Shown here piece after piece: positions 8,987 through 17,013 of a DNA stretch of 64,000 bases. The stretch lies in contig NZ_CP010429.1 of assembly GCF_000974425.1 (NCBI RefSeq), positions 1,736,001 to 1,800,000 of the forward strand, read 5' to 3'. The DNA is from Spirosoma radiotolerans (GTDB lineage Bacteria; Bacteroidota; Bacteroidia; Cytophagales; Spirosomataceae). Within the stretch, counting starts at the first letter, position 1. Every line of letters starts with the position of its first letter. The notes beneath the pieces are model-generated. The model was not told the origin of the DNA, made no database searches, and was given only the letters and a program-made list of their open reading frames with translations. The translations under genes and the position numbers were made by a program.

Positions 8987-10486
8987 TTAGGGATGCATGG
9001 CATAGCGCATGATCGTTTCCTGCGTGGCATCGGTCCGGGAAAGCAGGGCAGTCTGTTTCCCCTGCGACAACACCAGTATTCGATCACTCAGGCCCAGTAT
9101 TTCGGGAAGCTCCGATGAAATCAGGAGCACCGCAAGGCCGTTTGCCGATAATTGATTGATCAGTTTATAGATTTCTGCTTTGGCGCCAATGTCAATGCCC
9201 CGGGTTGGTTCATCCAGGATGATGAGCGCCGGTTTAGAAAGAAGGACTTTGCCGAGAATTACTTTTTGCTGGTTGCCTCCGCTCAGGTAGGTCACCTGCT
9301 GATTAGGACTGGCTGCTTTTATCCGCAGATCCGCCATCATCGCCTTGGCGGTTTCGGCTTCGCGCCGGGCCTGGATAAAGCCCCCTTTTACATGGGTCGA
9401 CACGCTCGATAAGGTGATGTTGTGCCTGACCGATAAGCGGGGAATGAAGCCGAATGCTTTTCGGTCTTCGCTCACGTAGCCGATGCCCTGCCGGATCGCG
9501 TCATGCGGGGATTTAATGGTTACAGGATTTCCATGAAGGTGAATTTGCCCGCTGCTAATGGGGTCCATCCCAAAGATGGCGCGGGCTATTTCGGTTCTAC
9601 CCGCACCCATCAGACCAGCTATGCCAAGCACTTCACCAGCACGAACAACGAAGCTGATATCCGAAAACTTGCCCCTTCGGCTGAGGTTTTTTACCGATAG
9701 AATCTCATTCCCCTTGGGGCTGTTATTGGCTGGGAACAGTGTATCGATCTCCCGGCCAACCATCAGCGTGATCAATTCATGCTGATTCAGTTCCGAAGCG
9801 GGTTTGGTGGCAATGTACCTGCCGTCCCGGAGCACCGTGATGGTATCGGCCAGAGTAAAAATCTCGTCCATTTTGTGCGAGATGTAAATAATTGCGACGC
9901 CTTTTGCCGTCAATTCCCGAATAAGCCGGAAAAGAGTAGCCACCTCGTTATCGGCCAGGGCCGAGGTCGGTTCGTCCATAATGATCACCTTTGCATCGTT
10001 CGACAGGGCTTTGGCAATCTCGACCATTTGCCTTTCGGCTACACTGAGGTGTTTTATTGTAGCCGTGGGCGCTATGCTTACGCCCATCTGATGCAGCAGT
10101 TCACCCGCTTGTTGGGTCAGCTTTCGGTCGTCCAGCCAACTAAACAGGCTACGCTTCGTTTCCCGGCCGAGGAAGATGTTCTGGGCAACGGTTAATTCGG
10201 GAACCACCAGTATTTCCTGATGGATCATGGAAATACCTTTTTTCAGTACGTCGTTGACGTTGCTGGTCGTTAAAGGTTCGCCGTCAAGAATGATTTCGCC
10301 CGAGTCGGGTGTCAGGAGGCCGATTAACAGCTTCATGAAGGTGGATTTCCCTGCCCCGTTTTCGCCCATCAGTGCGTGCACTTCGCCTTTCCTGACAGCC
10401 AGCTGGACGTTATCCAGCGCCTTCACCCCCGAAAATGTTTTCGTGAGCCCCGTGACGGTAAGAATAAATTCCTGATCGACGTGCAT
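8987..10486 (-). CDS. Sugar ABC transporter ATP-binding protein (RbsA-like, two ABC domains)
   Basis: 499 residues, normal for RbsA-type tandem ATPases. Domain one has Walker A GENGAGKST (residues 41-49), signature LSVAERQ and Walker B VIIMDEPTSAL. Domain two has the usual degenerate Walker A GLMGAGRTE, signature LSGGNQQK and LIILDEPTRGID. The degenerate second site is normal for this family. It is the first gene of the importer operon and is divergent from the WalJ-like gene, with 79 bases shared between the two starts. The transported sugar is not determined. Confidence 0.93.
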   Translation of the reverse strand: MHVDQEFILTVTGLTKTFSGVKALDNVQLAVRKGEVHALMGENGAGKSTFMKLLIGLLTPDSGEIILDGEPLTTSNVNDVLKKGISMIHQEILVVPELTVAQNIFLGRETKRSLFSWLDDRKLTQQAGELLHQMGVSIAPTATIKHLSVAERQMVEIAKALSNDAKVIIMDEPTSALADNEVATLFRLIRELTAKGVAIIYISHKMDEIFTLADTITVLRDGRYIATKPASELNQHELITLMVGREIDTLFPANNSPKGNEILSVKNLSRRGKFSDISFVVRAGEVLGIAGLMGAGRTEIARAIFGMDPISSGQIHLHGNPVTIKSPHDAIRQGIGYVSEDRKAFGFIPRLSVRHNITLSSVSTHVKGGFIQARREAETAKAMMADLRIKAASPNQQVTYLSGGNQQKVILGKVLLSKPALIILDEPTRGIDIGAKAEIYKLINQLSANGLAVLLISSELPEILGLSDRILVLSQGKQTALLSRTDATQETIMRYAMHP

Positions 10487-10565
10487 ACCCTAATGACTGA
10501 TTGTATCCCTACTTCAGACGATACAAGGCGTTTTGTGTCGAATTTTACCCGTACTTTGTATGCGT

Positions 10566-11357
10566 ATGGAATTGTTCATCACCTCGCTGAATTCGGGCAG
10601 CAACGGTAATTGCTATTATGTTGGAAATGAGCAGGAAGCTGTTCTGATCGACGCGGGTATTTCCTGCCGAGAAACTGAACGGCGGATGGAGCGGCTGGGG
10701 CTGTCACTCCAGACGGTCAAGGCTATTTTTGTTTCGCACGAACACAGTGACCACATTCGGGGAATTCCTCAACTGGCCAAGAAGTACCAATTGCCCGTTT
10801 TCATTACGCCCGGCACCCTGCAAAATTCGGGCTTGCCACAGACCGGCTTCCCGCTGAAAGCCCTGCGCGGTTACGATCCCGTCTGGATTGGCGAGTTATG
10901 CGTTACGGCTTTTCCGAAGCACCATGATGCCTCCGACCCGCACAGCTTTGTGGTAGCGGGCCGACATACCAGAGTAGGCGTCTTTACGGATATTGGTGCC
11001 CCCTGCGAGCACCTCATTCACCATTTCAGTCAATGCCATGCTGCCTTTCTGGAAGCGAACTACGATGAGGAGATGCTTGAGAGAGGCCGGTACCCGTATT
11101 TCCTCAAGAACAGAATTCGAGGGGGCAAAGGACACTTGTCCAATCAGCAGGCTCTGGATCTTTTCCGGACCCATAAGCCTGCTTTCATGAGCCATGTACT
11201 ACTGTCGCACTTATCGAAAGACAACAATTGCCCGGAGTTATCCAAGGCCCTATTTGATCTTCACCGGGATACCACCGAAGTGATTGTTGCCTCCCGGTAT
11301 GCCGAAACGCCAGTGTATGCCATCAGGGCAACGCAGGCGGTCGGCGAACTGGTGTAG
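10566..11357 (+). CDS. MBL-fold metallo-hydrolase, WalJ/YycJ family
   Basis: 263 residues from the ATG giving MELFITSLNSGSNGNCYYVG, which is where family members start; another ATG lies 6 bases earlier. The metal-binding motif HEHSDH gives His58, His60, Asp62 and His63, with later His ligands in PKHHDASDPH and SHLSKDN. In Firmicutes the relative is linked to the WalKR system, and members are thought to be nucleases; here no WalKR genes are adjacent. A GTACTTTGT stretch at 10551-10559 could be the -7 region, which would leave almost no leader. Confidence 0.85.
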   Translation: MELFITSLNSGSNGNCYYVGNEQEAVLIDAGISCRETERRMERLGLSLQTVKAIFVSHEHSDHIRGIPQLAKKYQLPVFITPGTLQNSGLPQTGFPLKALRGYDPVWIGELCVTAFPKHHDASDPHSFVVAGRHTRVGVFTDIGAPCEHLIHHFSQCHAAFLEANYDEEMLERGRYPYFLKNRIRGGKGHLSNQQALDLFRTHKPAFMSHVLLSHLSKDNNCPELSKALFDLHRDTTEVIVASRYAETPVYAIRATQAVGELV

Positions 11358-11452
11358 GACAGCCCTACGACTCGTTTTTTCGCTCGTACTCCACAAAGTC
11401 GAAGGCCGAAAAGCCTTTAAATAACTATGGTGTGGACGATTACTTATTTTTC

Positions 11453-12028
11453 TTAAATGAACTGAAACTGTCTAATTTGAGACTGTTTGCTGGTGTATCT
11501 TCTGTCTCTGCATATTTCATAGACAGAGTAGCTATACTTATGTCTTTCATCTATTGTATGGTTCAAGAGTAGCTTCTTGCTATTCCATCCACCCCCTTTA
11601 CTATTATTGTTGTATATAGCTTCGAAGTTTGGAAAGAATGCATCGGCCTCTGTAAATTCATGGTCGATAACCGTAAGAATTATTTTATCCCACTTAGCTA
11701 GAGTTTGCTCGAAGATGCTTGCTCCACCTATAATAAACACTTCTTCGTCTTTTCCCCTAAGGGTTTCTAAAGTGTCAATGCATTCAGGGATTGAATGCTT
11801 AATAAGACAGTTATCAACTTCATACGTAGACTGTCTTGTAAGTATAATATTGTATCTATTAGGTAAAGGTTTACCAATCGATTCAAAAGTTCTTCTTCCC
11901 ATTATTACTGTCTTCCCCAAAGTCCTCTCTTTGAAAAACTTTAAGTCGTCAGGCAAGTGGCATAAGAGTCTGTTTTCTACTCCCATAGCACCATTTTTGT
12001 CTACAGCAACGATTGCAGTGATTTTCAT
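11453..12028 (-). CDS. folA: Dihydrofolate reductase paralogue with altered active-site loop
   Basis: 191 residues from the ATG giving MKITAIVAV; a TTG nine bases upstream is less likely because the neighbouring paralogue starts at the equivalent Met. Reduces dihydrofolate to tetrahydrofolate with NADPH. Conserved landmarks are the proton-donating Asp in LPDDLKFF, MGRRTFESIGKPLP and FIIGGASIFEQ. The nearly invariant Pro-Trp before LPDD is Leu-Cys here (RLLCHLPDD), and there is a basic C-terminal tail of about 20 residues. Base composition is visibly AT-rich (well below the flanking genes). It lies 100 bases after a second reductase gene. It may be trimethoprim-insensitive or specialised; activity is unproven. 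Confidence 0.88.
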   Translation of the reverse strand: MKITAIVAVDKNGAMGVENRLLCHLPDDLKFFKERTLGKTVIMGRRTFESIGKPLPNRYNIILTRQSTYEVDNCLIKHSIPECIDTLETLRGKDEEVFIIGGASIFEQTLAKWDKIILTVIDHEFTEADAFFPNFEAIYNNNSKGGGWNSKKLLLNHTIDERHKYSYSVYEICRDRRYTSKQSQIRQFQFI

Positions 12029-12128
12029 AAGAGTCAAATTTTAGGTTAAATAATAGGCTGACAACGAAAAAACCAAGAAGAAAATAGTTTAAACCTCTTT
12101 AGGAACCACTTGATCGAAATAATTAACC

Positions 12129-12620
12129 TTACAAATGCTCATAGCTTACATAATCAAATGCTACTTCATGTTGTTCATCACTAGGATGATTCTGGCGAGA
12201 AAATTCTTTCCAATTTGATCGGTCAAATTGGGGAAAATAGCTATCCCCTTCATACTCTTTGTGAATTTCAGTCAAATACAAAGTTGTTGCGATAGGCATA
12301 GCTAAGTTATAAATCTCCGCTCCTCCTATTACGAATATCTCTTCATTAGTCCATTTGGCCGCAATTTCTATTGCTTCCTTGAAATCATGAACAACTATGG
12401 CATTACTGACCTTGTAACTGTAATTACGGCTTATAGCTATATTTACTAGACTCGGTAATATACCCCTTTGTGCTTCCAAAGACTTACGACCCATAATGGC
12501 GACTTGATCTCTAATCTTATGCTTAAAAAAAGCGATATCATCTGGCAAATGCCAAGGTAAATCATTGTTACGACCAATAACGCCATTCTGCGCAACCGCA
12601 GCAATGAGACTGATTTTCAT
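12129..12620 (-). CDS. folA: Dihydrofolate reductase
   Basis: 163 residues, the usual length. Active-site landmarks are intact: NDLPWHLPDDIAFFK (Trp and Asp at the substrate site), MGRKSLEAQRG, and VIGGAEIYNLA at the NADPH site. It starts 36 bases after fmt and shares its strand, so fmt and the two reductases probably form one transcript, which would join formyl-tetrahydrofolate use to tetrahydrofolate regeneration. Like the next gene it is AT-rich compared with fmt, suggesting either recent transfer or a different selective history. No thymidylate synthase gene is in the window. Confidence 0.93.
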   Translation of the reverse strand: MKISLIAAVAQNGVIGRNNDLPWHLPDDIAFFKHKIRDQVAIMGRKSLEAQRGILPSLVNIAISRNYSYKVSNAIVVHDFKEAIEIAAKWTNEEIFVIGGAEIYNLAMPIATTLYLTEIHKEYEGDSYFPQFDRSNWKEFSRQNHPSDEQHEVAFDYVSYEHL

Positions 12621-12656
12621 AAAGTAAAGAGTAGGAAAATAAAAAGTATCTAACGT

Positions 12657-13643
12657 TTATAAATCCAGACTTAGGCGATTGCCTCGCAAAAACTCCTCGG
12701 CGGTCATGCGCCGTTTGCCTTCGGCTTGCAAAGAGTCAATCTGGAGCCAGCCATCGGCAACTTTCATGACTATTGTTGTTTTTCCGTCGGTCTTAGCCTC
12801 ACCAACATTAGTAGGAGTATTGACGAGAGAATAAGTTACTATTTCTTTAAGGGTGGCGAACCCAGGATCTAACAACTCATTAATTATTGATACCGCGTAA
12901 ACCTTGAACACCTTGCCATTGATTTTTGTCCAGGCCGTTGGATAAGGGGACAGGCCCCGCACAAAATTACGAATCGTGATTGCCGGTTGGTTCCAGTTAA
13001 TTTCGGTGGTTTCACGACTGAGCTTAGGCGCTGCTTTCAGGTCGTGGGCTTCCGGTTGCGGGGTACGCGGATACTCGCCCGCTTCAATGGCATGAACGGT
13101 TTTCAGGACCAGGTTGGCCCCTCGTTCCATCAGCCGATCATGAACCGTTCCGGCCGTATCGTCGGGGTAGATCGGTTCGTAATCCTGAAAAATCATCAGG
13201 CCCGTGTCAATTTCCTTTTCGATAAAAAAAGTAGTGACGCCCGTTTCCGTTTCGCCATTGATGATGGCCCAGTTGATGGGCGCTGCTCCCCGGTATTGTG
13301 GCAGCAGTGATCCATGCAGATTAAACGTTCCTATAGTAGGCATGCTCCAAACCACCTCGGGCAGCATTCGAAACGCAACAACGACCTGAAGGTCAGCCTG
13401 GTAGCTAGCTAGTTGTTCCAGGAAGGCCGGGTCGCGGAGTTTTTCGGGTTGCAGAACCGGTAAATTAGCAGCTTCGGCGGCTTTCTTAACAGGGGAAGGC
13501 GTAAGCTGAAGCCCACGTCCTGAGGGCCGGTCGGGTGCTGTAACAACGGCAACAACCTGGCAGCCGGCGCCAAGAAGCCGCTGAAGGCTGGCGACGGCAA
13601 AATCGGGCGTGCCCATAAATACAATGCGAAGGGACTGAGGCAT
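12657..13643 (-). CDS. fmt: Methionyl-tRNA formyltransferase
   Basis: 328 residues. Transfers the formyl group of 10-formyl-tetrahydrofolate to initiator Met-tRNA. The start RIVFMGTPDFAVASL is the family signature; the catalytic set is Asn108 and His110 in FNLHGSLLPQYRGAAP and Asp146 in EKEIDTG. The C-terminal OB-like domain contains LSRETTEINW and FVRGLSPYPTAW, which bind tRNA. It is the first gene of a probable operon with two dihydrofolate reductases and is divergent from the transcript that leads to greA. Confidence 0.97.
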   Translation of the reverse strand: MPQSLRIVFMGTPDFAVASLQRLLGAGCQVVAVVTAPDRPSGRGLQLTPSPVKKAAEAANLPVLQPEKLRDPAFLEQLASYQADLQVVVAFRMLPEVVWSMPTIGTFNLHGSLLPQYRGAAPINWAIINGETETGVTTFFIEKEIDTGLMIFQDYEPIYPDDTAGTVHDRLMERGANLVLKTVHAIEAGEYPRTPQPEAHDLKAAPKLSRETTEINWNQPAITIRNFVRGLSPYPTAWTKINGKVFKVYAVSIINELLDPGFATLKEIVTYSLVNTPTNVGEAKTDGKTTIVMKVADGWLQIDSLQAEGKRRMTAEEFLRGNRLSLDL

Positions 13644-13684
13644 GAATCAGTAAATCGTTTTTTACGTAGGCCCGCGACTATGTG

Positions 13685-13715
13685 TTGATATAGCCGGGAA
13701 GTATTTTTACTTTTG
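13685..13715 (+). promoter_or_regulatory. Bacteroidota promoter for the greA leader
   Basis: TTG at 13685-13687, a 20-base spacer and TACTTTTG at 13708-13715 match the Bacteroidota consensus (TTG, 17-23 nt, TAnnTTTG) in sequence and spacing. Transcription would begin near 13722, leaving a leader of roughly 230 bases before greA. Confidence 0.7.
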
Positions 13716-13721
13716 TATCAC

Positions 13722-13907
13722 AAGACGGGTCGCTCCGAACGCCTTGTAAAAGAATGTGACCGGCCAATAAATGGCTTAGCCAATGCGACGAATAAGTTAT
13801 CATGTTCCTAAACCGAGCGCTTCGGAAACCCGACGGCGACTCTGACGCGTCTGCAAAGAAAACCAATTTGGTTGCAGAACGGTCGGCGTACCGTTCTTTT
13901 TGTTTTT
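13722..13907 (+). ncRNA. Candidate greA leader RNA / short terminated transcript
   Basis: The stretch lies between a strong promoter and an intrinsic terminator and has no convincing gene; the best frame inside it is 35 codons beginning at 13802 and is poor in coding character. Near the end, CGTCTGCAA (from about 13848) can pair with TTGCAGAACG, whose last bases are also the left arm of the terminator, so a switch between anti-terminator and terminator is possible. Escherichia coli greA also makes short leader transcripts (GraL). A Bacteroidota 6S-type RNA is the other possibility. Proposed from sequence only. Confidence 0.4.
13877..13907 (+). terminator. Intrinsic terminator in the greA leader
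   Basis: Stem GAACGGT/ACCGTTC (13877-13883 and 13890-13896) with a CGGCGT loop, followed by TTTTTGTTTTT. This is the most classical intrinsic terminator in the window, and it sits about 50 bases before the greA start codon. Confidence 0.7.
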
Positions 13908-13954
13908 AAGGAGCACACCGAACCAAAAGAATAACGAGTTAGTACTATTAGATT

Positions 13955-14428
13955 ATGGCAAAGATTTCATATTACACCGAAGAAGGACTCAACCGGCTTA
14001 AAGCTGAATTAGTGGAGTTAAAAACCAAGGGACGGACGGCTATTGCCCATCAAATTGCCGAAGCGCGTGACAAGGGAGATCTTAGCGAAAATGCAGAGTA
14101 TGATGCGGCAAAAGATGCGCAGGGCTTGCATGAACTGAAAATATCGAAACTCGAAGAAGTATTGTCGAACGCCCGCGTGCTGGACGAGTCGACCATCGAT
14201 ACCTCGCTGGTATCGGTTTTGTCGAAAGTAAAAATTAAGAATGTAAAAAGTGGGGCCGAAATGCTCTATACGCTGGTTTCAGAAGAAGAAGCCGACCTCA
14301 AAGCAGGCCGTATTTCGGTGGGTTCGCCCATTGGAAAGGGGCTGCTTGGCAAGCGTGTTGGTGAGACTGCTGAGATCAAAGTACCGGCTGGCGTACTGGA
14401 GTTTAAAGTCATCGAGATTGCCCGGTAG
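13955..14428 (+). CDS. greA: Transcription elongation factor GreA
   Basis: 157 residues, full length. GreA rescues backtracked RNA polymerase by stimulating cleavage of the nascent transcript. The N-terminal coiled coil carries the family signature: YYTEEGLNRLKAEL, then RDKGDLSENAEYDAAKDAQ with the acidic Asp/Glu tip that reaches the polymerase active site. The C-terminal FKBP-like domain contains SPIGKGLLGKRVGETAEI. The gene is preceded by a promoter and a terminator, suggesting attenuation, and followed by the HIT protein gene 90 bases downstream. Confidence 0.97.
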   Translation: MAKISYYTEEGLNRLKAELVELKTKGRTAIAHQIAEARDKGDLSENAEYDAAKDAQGLHELKISKLEEVLSNARVLDESTIDTSLVSVLSKVKIKNVKSGAEMLYTLVSEEEADLKAGRISVGSPIGKGLLGKRVGETAEIKVPAGVLEFKVIEIAR

Positions 14429-14440
14429 TTTTAATGAAGA

Positions 14441-14497
14441 GTTTAGCGTGAAGAATGTAGACGAAAGAACTGCGCAAACCTATTCTTCACGCTAAAC
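14441..14497. terminator. Inverted repeat between greA and the HIT gene
   Basis: GTTTAGCGTGAAGAAT (14441-14456) is perfectly repeated in inverse at 14482-14497, with a 25-base loop. It may end some greA transcripts or stabilise their 3-prime ends; both flanking genes face the same way. Confidence 0.5.
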
Positions 14498-14518
14498 TGT
14501 TCACTCTTCACTTTATTT

Positions 14519-14908
14519 ATGGCTTCCATCTTCTCCCGAATCGTTGCTGGCGAAATTCCAGCCCATAAAATCGCCGAAACGGATGAGTATCTTGCTTTCC
14601 TGGACGTCATGCCGACAACGACCGGGCATACGCTCGTCATTCCTAAGAAAGAAGTAGATTATCTGTTCGATCTGGACGACGACCTCTATTTGGGCCTGAT
14701 GGCTTTCGCCAAGAAAGTGGCCCCGGCCATTGAAAAAGCGGTGCCTTGTCTGCGGATTGGTGTAGCGGTGGTTGGCCTGGAAGTGCCCCACGCACACGTG
14801 CATCTGATACCGATGAACTCCATGGCCGATATGAATTTTCATAACAAACTGAAGCCGAGTCAGGATGAGCTGGCGGCCACAGCCGAGAAAATTCGTCGCT
14901 TTTTGTAA
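14519..14908 (+). CDS. HIT-family nucleotide hydrolase/transferase
   Basis: 129 residues. The start SIFSRIVAGEIPAHKI and the catalytic triad HAHVHLIP (His91, His93, His95) are diagnostic of the HIT superfamily (Hint/PKCI type), which cleaves nucleoside phosphoramidates or dinucleotides. The family acts in the cytoplasm and forms dimers. It follows greA directly, an order I take to be an ordinary housekeeping pair. The physiological substrate is not known. Confidence 0.92.
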   Translation: MASIFSRIVAGEIPAHKIAETDEYLAFLDVMPTTTGHTLVIPKKEVDYLFDLDDDLYLGLMAFAKKVAPAIEKAVPCLRIGVAVVGLEVPHAHVHLIPMNSMADMNFHNKLKPSQDELAATAEKIRRFL

Positions 14909-14917
14909 TTTTTAATA

Positions 14918-14976
14918 AGCCACCAAACACCAAGGCCGGACAATTTCACATTGTCCAGCCTTGGTGTTTGGTGGCT
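14918..14976. terminator. Long hairpin after the HIT gene
   Basis: Arms 14918-14936 and 14958-14976 are perfect 19-base inverted repeats; after one mismatch GGACAA/TTGTCC extends the stem, leaving a seven-base loop. Probable transcription terminator without a T tract. Confidence 0.6.
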
Positions 14977-15033
14977 CTATGAATGAAGAAGCGGTATGGT
15001 TTTCGTAGTGCGGACCTTCGCATTCGCCATTCT

Positions 15034-15117
15034 GTCATCCCGACGTCAGGAGGAGTCTTAATCTCTCCTGGCGCTCAAGTAAGGAAATAGTAAGATCCCT
15101 CCTGACGTCGGGATGAC
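15034..15117. repeat. Palindromic dispersed repeat, copy 2 (GTCATCCCGACG family)
   Basis: Arms 15034-15060 and 15091-15117 are inverted repeats with two mismatches. Outer sequence and internal spacer (CTCAAGTAAGGA here, TTCAAGCAAGGA in copy 1) are clearly related to the element at 4707-4802. It lies between the convergent HIT and uxaB genes. Confidence 0.8.
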
Positions 15118-15146
15118 AAAAATCCAGTTACGACAGCTCGTCTCGT

Positions 15147-16655
15147 CTACTCAACAGCGCCTTCCAGCGTCTTGACGATGCCCAGGGTAAGTAGTGAATT
15201 TAGGTGTTGGGCAACGGCTTCGCTGAAACCTGGTAGGGCGGTCAAGTCGTCTTGCCAGAGTTTTGTGTCGGATAAAACGCTTTTTACGAAAGCCTGCACA
15301 GTTGCTGGTGTTCGCTCTTTAACGGTTTTCCAGTCCCCATAAAAATACCCGGCTTTATCGTCCCGAATGGGGTAGTTGAGTTTGCCACCGCTTGGCAGGG
15401 CAATTTCGCCGAAAAATTGCCCTTTTTCTTCCCGTACCGCTTTCATAAACAGCAGGTAGGCCGCAAAGCCAAGCGCCATCAGGTTAGGTACCGTATTGAA
15501 TTGTTCATAATACCGTTGCAGGGTCGCTACATTGCGGGCCTGCATTTTTGTCGTTTGCTGAAGCGAAATATTGAGTAGTAAGTGGTCGAGGTGCGGGTTT
15601 CTGAATCGGTCCAGTACATCGTTGGCAAACTGTTCAACGGCGGCTTTATCCATACCCGGAATGCCATAATCGGGCACGGTTGGGACAATCTCCTTTAGCA
15701 TCAGCGATTCAATAAACCGACTCATGGCCGGGTGGAGCATTTCATCGGCAACCGTTTCCAGTCCTAGCAGATAACCCAGCGGCATGGTAAGCGTATGGGT
15801 TCCATTGAGTACCCGTAACTTGCGCTCTTTGTAAAAATTTATATCCTCATCGATAATGATCTGAGGGGTCAATGGTCCGGCAAATGACAGCGTTTGACGA
15901 ACGCGGTCGTCGCCCTCAATGGCCCACAGGTGGTAGGGTTCGGTAAACGTAAGCAGGTCGTCCTGGTAACCGGTTTCCTGCTGCACGAGTTGCTGGGCGC
16001 TTTCGGTGGGGCGCGTAACAATGCGGTCAACGAGCGAATTACAGAACCGGACGTGGAACTTGAGCCATTTCGTAAAGAGCTTGCCTAGTTCATTGAATTG
16101 CGCAAGTTTCTCAACCGCATCCCGCAGTTTCAGGCCGTTGTCGGTGACCAGTTCGGTAGGAATAACAACGAGCCCCTTGGCCTTCGAGCCACCAACGCTC
16201 CGAAACCGCTCATAAAGAAAGGCCGTTAGCTTGGCTGGGAATGATTGCGGAGGGTGTTGGAAAATACTCTCTTCAACGTAGTTCAACCCGATCTCGGTTG
16301 TGTTGGAGATGATGATCTGTAGTTTTGGATTTCGGGCCAGTACCAGCACATCGTTCCACTGAGTCTGAGCCGCCAACACCCGGCTGATGGCCGAAACGAT
16401 GGTATTTTCGGACACCTCTTTCCCCTGCTGAAGTCCCCGAACGGCAACCGTATACAGGTTGTCCTGCTCCGAAAATTCGTTGGTCTGGCTATCGGTCGAT
16501 TTTACGACAACGATAGAGCCTTCAAATCGCCCTTCGCTATTGGCTTTTTGTACTAAATAATCGGGTAAGCCGCGCAGAAGGACACCCGTGCCGAATTGCA
16601 GAATCTTTTCGGGAAAAACGGGAGCGGGGTGGGTTGAACGGGTTAATTTAGCCAT
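15147..16655 (-). CDS. uxaB: Tagaturonate reductase (altronate oxidoreductase)
   Basis: About 502 residues from the ATG giving MAKLTRSTHPA, where characterised relatives begin; in-frame ATGs at 16688 and 16691 would add 11-12 residues. Reduces tagaturonate to altronate with NADH in galacturonate degradation. It belongs to the mannitol-dehydrogenase-like polyol family: PEKILQFGTGVLLRG at the Rossmann start, CNSLVDRIVTRPT, and LRVLNGTHTLTMPLGYL with the Lys/Asn/His region. It is the pathway step after uxaC, encoded about 5 kb away, and is separated from kdgK by two lipoprotein genes. The dehydratase UxaA is not in the window. Confidence 0.9.
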   Translation of the reverse strand: MAKLTRSTHPAPVFPEKILQFGTGVLLRGLPDYLVQKANSEGRFEGSIVVVKSTDSQTNEFSEQDNLYTVAVRGLQQGKEVSENTIVSAISRVLAAQTQWNDVLVLARNPKLQIIISNTTEIGLNYVEESIFQHPPQSFPAKLTAFLYERFRSVGGSKAKGLVVIPTELVTDNGLKLRDAVEKLAQFNELGKLFTKWLKFHVRFCNSLVDRIVTRPTESAQQLVQQETGYQDDLLTFTEPYHLWAIEGDDRVRQTLSFAGPLTPQIIIDEDINFYKERKLRVLNGTHTLTMPLGYLLGLETVADEMLHPAMSRFIESLMLKEIVPTVPDYGIPGMDKAAVEQFANDVLDRFRNPHLDHLLLNISLQQTTKMQARNVATLQRYYEQFNTVPNLMALGFAAYLLFMKAVREEKGQFFGEIALPSGGKLNYPIRDDKAGYFYGDWKTVKERTPATVQAFVKSVLSDTKLWQDDLTALPGFSEAVAQHLNSLLTLGIVKTLEGAVE

Positions 16656-17013
16656 GGTTGGGTGTGCGGTAAGCGGGCCTTCGGTCATCAATCAGATGGA
16701 TTTACTATTAACTATACTTGACGTTTTGCCTTAATTGGTCATAATTCAGCAATAATACGAACTACATCGTTATCCCGAACGGCAATCTTATCAAAAACGC
16801 CATTCGCCCGAATGTCAATTAAGTATATGATAACAAAAAGCGGCACGGTTTATACTGTTGCGCTAGCCGTGTTTTCGAGTCGACTGGGTTGTCTAGAGTT
16901 GAATAGATGGTAATTATATAGCTATAACTAATCACAAAGTAACTTTTATTGTAATATTGTATTGTAATAAATATACATATCGTTGGTTTTTGTAGAAATC
17001 ATATCGTGAGATT
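16656..17013. other. AT-rich intergenic region between divergent uxaB and lipoprotein genes
   Basis: No gene is supported, apart from the possible upstream extension of uxaB to 16691. The right half is strongly AT-rich with several TAT-type palindromes (near 16915-16930), and TATCGTTG at 16978-16985 is a seven-of-eight match to the -7 box for the lipoprotein gene starting at 17014. Confidence 0.35.

Noticed and set aside
13802-13909. 35-codon frame (begins MFLNRALRK) inside the greA leader
   Set aside because: Ends within the terminator T tract, no ribosome-site support and no recognisable product; a leader peptide is not excluded.
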